In this document: piece by piece, positions 1-8,800 of the stretch
How the letters are laid out: each line of letters starts with the position of its first letter
How positions within the stretch are numbered: position 1 is the first letter of the stretch
NCBI GenBank assembly: GCA_964396375.1
Contig: CAYNEY010000008.1
Location: forward strand, 62,001 to 126,000
DNA from: FEN-1139 sp964396375
GTDB taxonomy: Bacteria > Myxococcota_A > Polyangia > Polyangiales > Polyangiaceae
Reading direction: 5' to 3'
Length of the DNA stretch: 64,000 nucleotides
Translations under genes and position numbers: made by a program
Notes under the pieces: generated by a model
The model's database searches: none
What the model was told of the DNA's origin: nothing
The model's input: the letters and a program-made list of their open reading frames with translations, nothing else

Positions 1-80
1 CCGGCGGGCGCGGCTCGAGTCAGGTGGCACGGAACTCGCACTTAGCACCTCTTCATCCTCATCCTGGTTCTGCCTCGCTC

Positions 81-2033
81 ATGCTGTCTATCTCTCGTCT
101 CGGGAAGTCCTACGGAGCGCGCACACTTTTTGCTGAGGTGTCCCTCGAGCTTGGGCGCGGGTCACGGTATGGCCTGGTGGGGGCCAATGGCTCGGGAAAG
201 AGCACCTTCCTCCGGATCCTGACCGGCAAGGAGACCCCGAGCGACGGGCAGTTCTCCTATCCTAAGGCGGCCCGCCTCGGCACCCTCGACCAAGACCGTT
301 TCGTCGCCGACGACCTCGAGGTGCTCGAGGTAGCCATGCAAGGCGACCGTGAGGTGTACCAGGCGCTCACGGAACAGAAGTTGCTTGAACCAGACACACC
401 GGCAGAGCGGGTCGCGGAGCTCGACGAACTGCTCTGCGCTCGCGGCGGCTACACCCTGCCCGCACGCGCCGCGGCGGTCCTGGTGGGGCTCGGCATCCCC
501 ACGCACCGACACCGCCGTCCCCTCGGTGAACTCTCAGGAGGCTACCGTCTGCGCGTCCAACTCGCCGCGGTCCTGGTTTCGCAACCCGACATCTTGCTCC
601 TCGACGAGCCCACCAACCATCTCGATATCCTCTCCATCCGCTGGCTCGAGAAGTTCTTGGCGGACTTCTCTGGGTGCCTCATCGTGATCTCCCACGACCG
701 GCGGTTTCTCGACCAGGTGACCACCCACATCCTCGACGTCGACTACCAGACCATCACCACCTACACGGGCAACTACACGGCCTTCGAGCAACAGAAACGC
801 CTGGTCCGCGAGCAGAAGGAGGCGGAGCTCGCCCGGCTGGAGCAGTACAAGAAGGAGCAACTCGCCACGGTCGAGCGCTTTCGCTACAAGGCGAGTCGGG
901 CGCGCCAAGCGCAGAGCCGCCTTCGTCAGCTGGACCGGATCGAGCTCGCCGAGCTTCCGCCGAGTTCGCGCCGAGAGCCACGGTTTCGCTTCGCGGAGAG
1001 TCGCCCGAGCGGACACGACGTACTCGTGCTCAACGAGCTCGGCCACAGCTACGGGGAGACCAGAGTCCTCTCCCAGGTCTCATTTCGGGTTCAGCGTGGG
1101 GAGCGGCTCGCGGTGATCGGACCGAACGGGATCGGAAAGTCTACACTGCTCAAGATCTTGGCTGGGCGCCTGGCACAGAAGGCCGGCACCGCCACCTTCG
1201 CCCCCGGCACCGACGTCGGGTATTTCGCCCAGGATCAGCACGAGCACTTCCCGAATCCGGAAGTCTGCTTGCTCTCGGCGCTCTGGGATCCGCATCCTCG
1301 AGAGACTCAAACCAGCATCCGGAGCACCCTCGGCGCCGTGCTCTTCTCCGGGGATGACGTAGATAAGCAGATCGGTGCGCTGTCCGGCGGAGAGTTGGCG
1401 CGCTTGGTCTTCGCCAAGCTGATGCTGGAGCGCCCCAACGTGTTGCTGCTCGACGAGCCCACCAATCACCTGGACATCGAGGCCATCGAAGCGCTGGTTC
1501 AAGCACTCGAGGATTACACGGGCACCCTGCTCTTCGTGTCCCACGACCGCTGGTTCGTCTCGATGCTGGCAACCCGAGTCATCGAGCTCAGTTGTGAGGG
1601 GTACCGCGACTACCCGGGGAGCTACTCCGACTACATCGCTCAGTGCGGCGACGATCATCTCGACGGCGATGTGGTCTCGCAGAAGGACCGTGAGCAACGG
1701 CGCGAGCAGGCCGAGCAAGCCGGCCGCGACAAGCGCGATTCCCTGGAGCAACGCGACGAGCAACGCCGCAAGCAGAACCGCCTGAAGGCCCTCCCGGCGC
1801 GCCGGGACGCGGCACTTCTGCGGGTGGCAGAACTCGAGGCCAAGCTCGCCGCGATCGACGACAACTACGCTTCCCCCGGGTTCTTCGAGCGGATCTCTCC
1901 CGACGAGCTGAAGCGCCTCGAACGAGAAAAGGCGGAGGGCAGCCAGGAACTCGAGCAGGCGATGGCGGCCTGGGAGGAGCTCGAGCGTGAGATCACTGAG
2001 CTCGAGGCCGATCTCGGGCGCGCTCGAGGCTGA
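81..2033 (+). CDS. ABC-F family ATP-binding protein (Uup-like)
   Basis: This 650-residue soluble protein has two ABC ATPase domains and no membrane segment, which is the ABC-F layout; known members act on the ribosome or in translation quality control. Domain 1 has a Walker A (GANGSGKST, about residues 34-42), an LSGG signature and a Walker B ending DEPTNHLD. Domain 2 repeats these as GPNGIGKST, LSGGE and DEPTNHLD. The two are joined by a charged helical linker, and the last ~110 residues form a Glu/Arg-rich coiled coil as in Uup. I chose the ATG at 81 because the ABC domain begins at once; an in-frame GTG at 24 would add 19 unlike residues. It stands alone ahead of a secreted protein gene. 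Family assignment is secure; the exact subfamily is inferred. Confidence 0.93.
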   Translation: MLSISRLGKSYGARTLFAEVSLELGRGSRYGLVGANGSGKSTFLRILTGKETPSDGQFSYPKAARLGTLDQDRFVADDLEVLEVAMQGDREVYQALTEQKLLEPDTPAERVAELDELLCARGGYTLPARAAAVLVGLGIPTHRHRRPLGELSGGYRLRVQLAAVLVSQPDILLLDEPTNHLDILSIRWLEKFLADFSGCLIVISHDRRFLDQVTTHILDVDYQTITTYTGNYTAFEQQKRLVREQKEAELARLEQYKKEQLATVERFRYKASRARQAQSRLRQLDRIELAELPPSSRREPRFRFAESRPSGHDVLVLNELGHSYGETRVLSQVSFRVQRGERLAVIGPNGIGKSTLLKILAGRLAQKAGTATFAPGTDVGYFAQDQHEHFPNPEVCLLSALWDPHPRETQTSIRSTLGAVLFSGDDVDKQIGALSGGELARLVFAKLMLERPNVLLLDEPTNHLDIEAIEALVQALEDYTGTLLFVSHDRWFVSMLATRVIELSCEGYRDYPGSYSDYIAQCGDDHLDGDVVSQKDREQRREQAEQAGRDKRDSLEQRDEQRRKQNRLKALPARRDAALLRVAELEAKLAAIDDNYASPGFFERISPDELKRLEREKAEGSQELEQAMAAWEELEREITELEADLGRARG

Positions 2034-2186
2034 GCCCGAGCGCCGACCGAGGGAGCTTCACCTGATGGCTAACCCGTCCAAGACAGCTCAAAAATGCCCC
2101 ATTTCAGGCGACCGGACGGTCGTCCCAGTCAGGAAAACGCCGGAGATTTGGTGTTCTGGCTCTCTCGCGTCAATCTAGGTCGACCG

Positions 2187-3236
2187 ATGCGACCCGGCGT
2201 CCTCCTCCCGCTCTCGCTGCTCGCCCTGGCCTTGGTGAGTTTCGTTTCACCAGCGATGGCCCTCGAGCACGTCGTCGCGCCGGGGCACACCTTGGGCAAG
2301 ATCGCCAAGCGTTATAACGTCACCATCGAGGCGCTCTGCGCGCAGAACGGGATCCGGCGCTCGGATCCCATCAAGCCGGGCAAGAGGTTGGTGATCCCCA
2401 AGACCGACGAGACAACTAGCGCGGGGAGTCAGAAGGAGCCCGCCCCTGTCGCCCTTGCTACCACCTCGAAGACGCCCCCTGCAACGCGAAGCAAGACCGC
2501 CGAGCCCATCCGGGTCGCCAAGGCCGAGCGGGAGAAACCCCACGGATTTTTGCGCCGACCGAGTAAACCTGGCCACGTGAGCTTGGTGGGATTCCACGGG
2601 ACCTGGACGGGGCAACTGGTGGGGAAGAAGGGCGGGCTTGTCACACAAGGTGCCGCTTCCGCGTCGCGCGTTCTGGCCTGGCCGCTCAAGAACTACCGGA
2701 TGGATGCGCGTCTGCTCCAGCTCCTCGGCAAAGTGAGCGACGCCTTCGGAGGTCGTCCGCTGCGCATCGTGAGCGGCCTTCGGATGACCTCCTACTCCAC
2801 CGAGTCGAAGCACCCCCTCGGACGCGCCGTGGACTTCAGCATCCCCGGGGTCCCCAATAGCGTGCTCCGCGACTACCTCCGCACCCTGCCCAAGGTCGGT
2901 GTGGGCTACTACCCCAACTCCACCTTCTGCCACCTCGACGTGCGGGACGTCTCCGCCTACTGGATCGATTACGCGGGCCCCGGTGAACGGCCCCGCAGCA
3001 AGCCTCACGTCAGCGCTCCGACTCCCAAGCTCGAGGAGAGTCCTCAGGAAAACGTCCCAAGCGTGGAGGAGAAGGTGGAACCGGCCGCCCCCGAGCCCGT
3101 GCTCGAGGAGAAGCCATCCGCGCCAGCGGCTCAGAGCTCCCAGGCGGTCACGGCCGAGAGCGCCCCGAGCGCCCCCGCTGAGGGGACCTCGTCGGTCTCC
3201 ACGAAGGGCGGACGATCCACGCAGAGCAAGGACTGA
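2187..3236 (+). CDS. secreted LysM + DUF882/M15-type peptidase-like protein
   Basis: This 349-residue protein starts with a signal peptide (hydrophobic stretch, then AMA before the mature part). A LysM peptidoglycan-binding motif follows at once (HVVAPGHTLGKIAKRYNVT). A central low-complexity Lys/Pro/Ala linker leads to a DUF882 domain of the YcbK/peptidase M15 type, with the SKHPLGRAVDF motif and the downstream HLDV motif that supply zinc ligands in M15 enzymes. The last ~75 residues are Pro/Glu/Ala-rich and probably disordered. It likely cleaves or remodels peptidoglycan. The ATG at 2187 is preferred over the upstream one at 2094 because it directly precedes the signal peptide. Its 3' end overlaps the convergent folB gene by about 106 bases. 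Confidence 0.85.
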   Translation: MRPGVLLPLSLLALALVSFVSPAMALEHVVAPGHTLGKIAKRYNVTIEALCAQNGIRRSDPIKPGKRLVIPKTDETTSAGSQKEPAPVALATTSKTPPATRSKTAEPIRVAKAEREKPHGFLRRPSKPGHVSLVGFHGTWTGQLVGKKGGLVTQGAASASRVLAWPLKNYRMDARLLQLLGKVSDAFGGRPLRIVSGLRMTSYSTESKHPLGRAVDFSIPGVPNSVLRDYLRTLPKVGVGYYPNSTFCHLDVRDVSAYWIDYAGPGERPRSKPHVSAPTPKLEESPQENVPSVEEKVEPAAPEPVLEEKPSAPAAQSSQAVTAESAPSAPAEGTSSVSTKGGRSTQSKD

Positions 3237-3880
3237 ACCCGCTCGGTCGGGTTGTCGTAGCGGTGGGTCATCTCCTTCGGCCAGAGCCGTATGCTGCCCG
3301 GAGCCGCGGGCTGGTTCTGGCACAGAAGCCCCGAGGAGAGCACGAACTCGGCCTCGCGCATCCGATGGTGCACGTGGCTCTCGATCGAACGCCCAGGAGC
3401 GATGTTCAACCGGTAGAAGCCCGCCTCCGCCGTCTCGTGGATCACGTCCACCGTACCGAAGGGCTTGTGCTCGACCGCACCGCGCAGATCGCTCTGGTCC
3501 CGGTGGATGACCAATGACGGCGTGGCGCGGTTGTCGAGCGCGCCAGGCTTCTTCAGGCTGAGGCGCACCGACTCGATCGCGCTCCGCCCCTCCCCAGACT
3601 CGGGCGGCAGAAGCAGGCTCTGACAGAGCACGTGGGCGGCCGTCTCGAGCAGGTGAAACTCCCCGAACTTGAGCAAGAACACCAGCTGGTGGGTCACCAG
3701 ACGATAGTCGACGCTCTCCGCCAAGCGCTCGCTCTCTGCCGCCCGAGCCAGATCCAGAAAGAGCTCGGCGCACACCGAGAGGCGCTGCGGGACCACCCGC
3801 TCTTCCGGCTGGATCCCGATGATGCACTCCACGTGCAAATCCTCGATGATGATCTGGTCGGTCGGGTGTGCTGGTGGCAT
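3131..3880 (-). CDS. folB: dihydroneopterin aldolase (FolB) fused to a cupin domain
   Basis: The first ~120 residues match dihydroneopterin aldolase, which cleaves 7,8-dihydroneopterin in folate synthesis. The FolB catalytic positions are visible: Glu in IGIQPEE, Tyr in SVDYRLV and Lys in LKKPGALD. The second half is a cupin: motif 1 contains SHVHHRMREAE (HxH plus Glu) and motif 2 contains GSIRLWPKEMTHRYDN, ending in the usual His-x3-Asn. Typical FolB is about 120 residues, so the fusion doubles the length. I chose the ATG at 3880 because AGAAGG lies about 10 bases upstream; a GTG at 3910 is possible. It follows two lipoprotein genes closely on the same strand. The fusion partner's substrate is unknown. 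Confidence 0.85.
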   Translation of the reverse strand: MPPAHPTDQIIIEDLHVECIIGIQPEERVVPQRLSVCAELFLDLARAAESERLAESVDYRLVTHQLVFLLKFGEFHLLETAAHVLCQSLLLPPESGEGRSAIESVRLSLKKPGALDNRATPSLVIHRDQSDLRGAVEHKPFGTVDVIHETAEAGFYRLNIAPGRSIESHVHHRMREAEFVLSSGLLCQNQPAAPGSIRLWPKEMTHRYDNPTERVQSLLCVDRPPFVETDEVPSAGALGALSAVTAWEL

Positions 3881-3943
3881 GGCGTCTGCCTTCTCGTAGC
3901 TCCTGCCCACGCCGTGAGCAAGAGCCAGAGGGAAAGCTTGTCC

Positions 3944-4852
3944 TCAGCCCCCTTTGGGCTTCTTCACGCGATGCAGAGCGCTCCGATGGGCCACCGGGTC
4001 GTCCGAATCCGTGAACTGCATCAAGACGCCGTAGTAGACATAGTTGTCGGTGACCCCGAGCGCCGTGATGAGGCCCGAGCCCTTCCGCACAATCTCGTGA
4101 CGATGCCCCCGTTGCGACAGGCGGTAAATTGTGTCGACGTCGGAGTAGTAGACAAACGCGTCGTCCGTTGCCACGAACAACATCCGCTCCCCCTCCACCA
4201 GCCGCCGAGCATTCGACCCATCCCTCTTGACGGCATAGAGATCACCAAACCGAAAGTCGATCTCGCATCCCCCACGCTGGTGGGCCTGCACCAGACCGTA
4301 GGTGAAGTAGAGATCATCCTCCCCTGACGCCAGATCGTGAACGAACACCGAGCCACAGGTACTGCTGAGTTGGGTTTGCGACCCGACAGCCAGATCCTTC
4401 GACCACTTGGTGACAGGAAGCTTCGAAAGCACTGGGTGACGCTCGTCACCCTTCATCTCGACCAACTCGTGGTCCACACCATAGAGCCGCGTGCCGTCGA
4501 ACAGCAATGTGCGCTCACTCAACGCCTCAGCCGCTCCCACGGGTTGCCCGGGCAGACGCGGATCGGGTCCCCTTACCACCTGCGCCCCCATGATGCCGAT
4601 GTACTCACCATGGTGATACCCCGCCGGTCGAAACGCGAGCTCGTGATGCTCGAGCTTTGTCGTCCCGCGCGCCCAAGAGCTCCGCGTGAGCCGTCCCTCG
4701 TCGCTCTCGAAGATGAACCCGTCCCCCGAGAAGCTCAACATGGTCCCGAGCACATCGGTGGCGAAGACGTCGTCGCACGACCAGGCGAGCTCAGATTTGT
4801 CGCAAGCCGCGGCGCTCACCGCCAGCACGCACACGATGAATCGCACCCTCAT
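3944..4852 (-). CDS. putative lipoprotein, beta-propeller-like
   Basis: This 302-residue protein begins with a lipoprotein signal peptide whose lipobox ends at Cys17 (AVSAAAC). The mature part has repeated short beta-rich segments (YGVDHEL, DLYFTYGL, AFVYYSDVDTIYRL, NYVYYGV) like those of DUF5050/TolB-type propellers, but I cannot assign a family. Its ATG overlaps the stop of the upstream lipoprotein gene by four bases, so the two are probably translationally coupled. It may be a surface sensor or binding protein; this is inference only. Confidence 0.6.
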   Translation of the reverse strand: MRVRFIVCVLAVSAAACDKSELAWSCDDVFATDVLGTMLSFSGDGFIFESDEGRLTRSSWARGTTKLEHHELAFRPAGYHHGEYIGIMGAQVVRGPDPRLPGQPVGAAEALSERTLLFDGTRLYGVDHELVEMKGDERHPVLSKLPVTKWSKDLAVGSQTQLSSTCGSVFVHDLASGEDDLYFTYGLVQAHQRGGCEIDFRFGDLYAVKRDGSNARRLVEGERMLFVATDDAFVYYSDVDTIYRLSQRGHRHEIVRKGSGLITALGVTDNYVYYGVLMQFTDSDDPVAHRSALHRVKKPKGG

Positions 4853-5871
4853 CCTTCTTCCCTCGGGGCACTCGCGGTGCAGACGGGGCCCATGATCCGA
4901 AAGAGGTCGTGGCGCTCGTCCTCCTTGATGCCTATCACCAAATCCGAGCCAACCACACCCATGACCGTGATCGCACCGCAGGTCTCGAAGACTCGCCGCA
5001 ACCGTCCACCCTCGACTGGCAAACAGCTGACAGAGGCTGTACCAGCCACGTACAGGTAACCGTTGGGGTGGAGGGCGAGAATACCCGCGTCCGCCAGTCG
5101 CGGGCCTTGCCTAATCGCACCCGAGACGCGATCGATCGCCAACAGCGAAGTCGCAGGCTCTCGACGTTTTCCCAGTACTCCCACGATTGCGCTTCTCCAC
5201 ACCTGGGCATGGACCCGCGCGTCATCGAGGCCGAATACTTTGTCCCGTTCACCGTCGGGTGGCTGGTACAGCACACGCCGACGAGTTCCATCGAAGTGGA
5301 GCAGGCCGAAGCCACCCACGAAGAGGTCCAAGCCGTCCACCACCATCGAGTACCCATGCAGTTGCCCCGGTAACAACTCATATGGCCCATCGACGCGTGC
5401 CGCCTTAGCGGCTAGGCTCTCTCCTGGACTGAGCCCGTAGTACGTCCCCTTGTGCTGTGTGAGCACCCACATCGCGTCTCGAATGGACCAACTGCCAACC
5501 AGTCCGGCTTCGACCGAATACAAGTAGTAACGCGCCCGCTCCGACCAAACACTGTGGGTCATCATCACCACACCGTCCTCGGTCGTCGAGAGCATCCGTC
5601 CCTCTACCTTGGAGGCGAAGGGCTCCGGAAGGTCCTGGCAGCGAAAGTTGACACATACTCCTGAGCCACAAGAGTCCCCACATCGCGCGCAGTGCTCGAG
5701 ACTTCCAAGTTCTGCGTCGCGGCACGCTGACAGCGGCGGCCAGTCGGGAGGTGGAGGATCCACCGGCATCGCCGCCTCGCATGAGAGCGCGAGAAGCGCA
5801 AGGCCGGCGCTCCAGCTCCTGCCGCCTGGCTTCGCGCACTCTCTTCGCTTGCACGGCTCCTTGGTATCCAT
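4849..5871 (-). CDS. putative lipoprotein with Cys-rich N-terminus
   Basis: This 340-residue protein has a charged N-terminus, a hydrophobic stretch and a lipobox ending LALSC at about residue 31. A Cys-rich segment follows (CxxCGDSCGSGVCxxxxC), as is common in myxobacterial surface lipoproteins, and then repeated beta-strand segments like those of its downstream neighbour (YYGLSPGE, LFVGGFGLLHFDG). The two may be diverged paralogues. The gene begins 10 bases after the stop of the giant metalloprotease gene and ends in an ATGA overlap with the next gene. It is therefore probably in one operon with both. No function can be assigned. Confidence 0.6.
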   Translation of the reverse strand: MDTKEPCKRRECAKPGGRSWSAGLALLALSCEAAMPVDPPPPDWPPLSACRDAELGSLEHCARCGDSCGSGVCVNFRCQDLPEPFASKVEGRMLSTTEDGVVMMTHSVWSERARYYLYSVEAGLVGSWSIRDAMWVLTQHKGTYYGLSPGESLAAKAARVDGPYELLPGQLHGYSMVVDGLDLFVGGFGLLHFDGTRRRVLYQPPDGERDKVFGLDDARVHAQVWRSAIVGVLGKRREPATSLLAIDRVSGAIRQGPRLADAGILALHPNGYLYVAGTASVSCLPVEGGRLRRVFETCGAITVMGVVGSDLVIGIKEDERHDLFRIMGPVCTASAPREEG

Positions 5872-5881
5872 GCCGCTCCCA

Positions 5882-8800
5882 CTAGTTCGTGGCAGGTTCA
5901 GGGCAGCTCAGGCTGAACTCCCAGACTGTGCTTCCAAAAGGCTCTTGTTGACCAGGCACGCCGAACTCAGCGCACCATGGATAGACGAACACCGTCAACA
6001 TGCGCGTGTTCCCGCAGAACTCCACCACTCCTTCCAACATAGTATCACCAGTCGAGACGCACCCGCTGTCGAAGACGACGTTGTAGCCTTGTTTGACCAC
6101 CACCTGATCGGGGATATCGTAGGTATTGAGGTAGAGAATGGATGTCCCACAGCCCATGCCCATGTCCACCTGGATACCATCAAGAAGTCCTTCGTCACCT
6201 CCCGACTCATTGAGCTGCGCGCATTCGGCCACACAGTCGTCATCCACGAAGTCATTGCAGTCATCATCGATGCCGTTGCCGCAGATTTCCTGAGCGGACG
6301 TGTTGACCTCCGGGTTCTGGTCATCGCAGTCCCTATAGCGGTAGTGCCCGTCCCCGTCGTCGTCATTGCAGTCACCCGGAACGAGCTCGTCGAGCACCCC
6401 ATTACAGTTGTGGTCGATTCCCCAGCACTCATTGATGTTCAGGCCAGGATACTGGTCTTCGGCAACCCGGTCTTCGACTGTCGCTCCGTTGTCCCCCCCG
6501 TCTGCGTCGTTGCAGTCTTCCTCCAACTCGGTGAATCCATCGCCGTCGTTGTCGACATCGAGCGCATTGTCGACAACAGAGAAGGCAATGGTCTCCGACA
6601 GCACGTAGAGATCGTCCAGATTTCTTGACTCCTCGTCCACCGCCCACGGTGAGGGAGTCAATGTGAGAAGAAATTCCTTGCCCTGTCCGGCTTCGGTCAC
6701 TGACAACGAGAGTACCAGCCCGCCCTCGGCCAGAGAATGGCCGTCTGCCAGTGTCGAGATAGCCACCTCACCATCCGTCGAGACAAGGTCAACCAGAATG
6801 GAGCCTGCGTAGAGGCAGGAGAACTCCAGCTCGAATTCGATCGTCTCGAGCAACAGTGCCCCCGTGTCCGGATCCTCGACCCAGTGTTCGAAGGCCTGTG
6901 GCCAGACGATCTCTGGCTTGGTTGGTCCTTGCCAGAAACACAATCGTGATGAAGTCCAGTACTCCTCCTCGTCCACGATGGCCTCCACTCGCCACCGAGC
7001 AAGCCCGTGAGCCACATCTGGAAAACTGCGTACGAAGCAGAGGTTGCTGTCTTGACGATAGGGGACCTCGCTTCGATCGAGCTCACCACAGGTGGTGACG
7101 TCCGCAAGGCTCAACTCCTCCGCAAGATACCAAGGTTCTTCCTCGTCCAGATCGTTGTCGATACTGTACACGAGCCGGTACCCGGTGGCGCTCGTGACCG
7201 GAGTCCACTCGAACACCACCGGAGCACCGCCCGCGTAGTAGAACGCGGCCGTGTCTCCGTAGTGGCCCCAGCAGATCCGGTTCCCGGGCGCCACAGCGGT
7301 AGGAGCGGACTCCACCGGCCAGCGAACGCCAATGGTTGTGCAGTCACCTGGAGTATCAGAGGAGCCGAGTGGCATGATACTCAACCGGTACGGCTCGCCT
7401 GGAATAGCGGGAAGTTTGCCGCCGCCACCGAGGTCGGTGTCACGATCGTCCTGGAACAACGAACCTACCAAGGGCACGACAGCAGAGCCGTCACTTTCCG
7501 GAGCAATCCAGGCGATACCATCCATCCTTCCATCCAAGACACGCGCTCGAAGTTCGTTGCAGTCACCCGGGAGATCCACACCGACGACCCAAGACTCGGC
7601 TCCGGGAAGACCGCCGAGAACGACTGTGCCCTCGTAGTCGTCAAACTCGTAGAGCCCATCTTCAGCGCGTGTTGGCAAGACGACGACTGGTCTCGCGTTC
7701 CCCGTTCGGAACGTTCCACCCAGGGTGCATCCTACCCAATCTTCGATCACGGGGTACTCCTCGTTGCTGAGTCCTGGGTACCTGAGTGCCCTCCACTCGT
7801 AGGCGGAGTTGGGCTCGAGGTCGAGATCGAGCCTCACACGAAAGGAGTCACCCGACAGCACTGGCTGGACGACGTGCCACAGTGCTCCCTCCCACTGCCC
7901 GTTCTTCCCGACCTGCACCACCCAGGAGGCGTCGTCCGCGGCATGCCACGACAACTCGGCATCGAAGGGGTCGACGAGGGCCCCTTCCATGGGGATGGGA
8001 TCCGTGGGGAGCTCGGACACCCCTACCCCAACGGCGTTCCATGCCGCTTCCACCTGAAGCCGTTGCTCGAGTCCATAGATCTCGTCGGCCACGTCCAAGG
8101 TCACCTCCTTCAGCTCCGCGAACGTGGGATACGAGTCGACGCCGGTCGACAGCGCCGCAAACAAGATATTCGCTGCCTCGAAACGGTCGATTCCGCCAAC
8201 GGTGTAGGAGCAGCCAAGCCCATTGGTCCCTTCTCCCCCATGCGCGAGCAAGTAGAACCAGTGACTCAGAACGGTCGAGTTGACATACATCTCCTGCTCG
8301 CGAGCTCGTCCAGGCGCGGGTGCCACGCCATAGGTATCCGCCTTCGGGCTGGGAACGACCCCGCCGGAATTGAATGCGGTGGAGGCACCCGGATCACCGA
8401 AGTTGCGGAGGCAGTAAGGGGTCATGCAGCTGAACTCAGCTCCGGTGACGGCTATCTCGGCGAGCTCTCCGAAAATGTCGGCGAATCCCTCCTGGATGGC
8501 TGCTGACTCACCCGTGGTTCCGAGATCAGAGTACTCCGTTCCGGTGTGGCGGGCTCGTGCTGCCATCAAAACGCCGTGAGCAAACTCGTGGCCGAGAGCA
8601 TCTGGCCATACCGGATGGCGGTAGACATCCAAGGCTCGCGCAAGATTCACGTAGATGGTCTGGCCCAACCTGGGTCCTCCACTAGAACCTTCGTCAACCT
8701 CTATCCGCAGCAACTGAGGACCGTCGTTGACGTCCGGTACCCCATCAGTGTCAAGCAGGATTCGAAGGGCTCCTTTGGTCACGCTCGTTGGACTCCCGTA

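Noticed and set aside
7007..8506. A 499-codon open frame on the plus strand, antisense to the giant protease gene
   Set aside because: It lies inside a clearly coding minus-strand gene, has no recognisable domain, and long antisense frames are common in GC-rich DNA.
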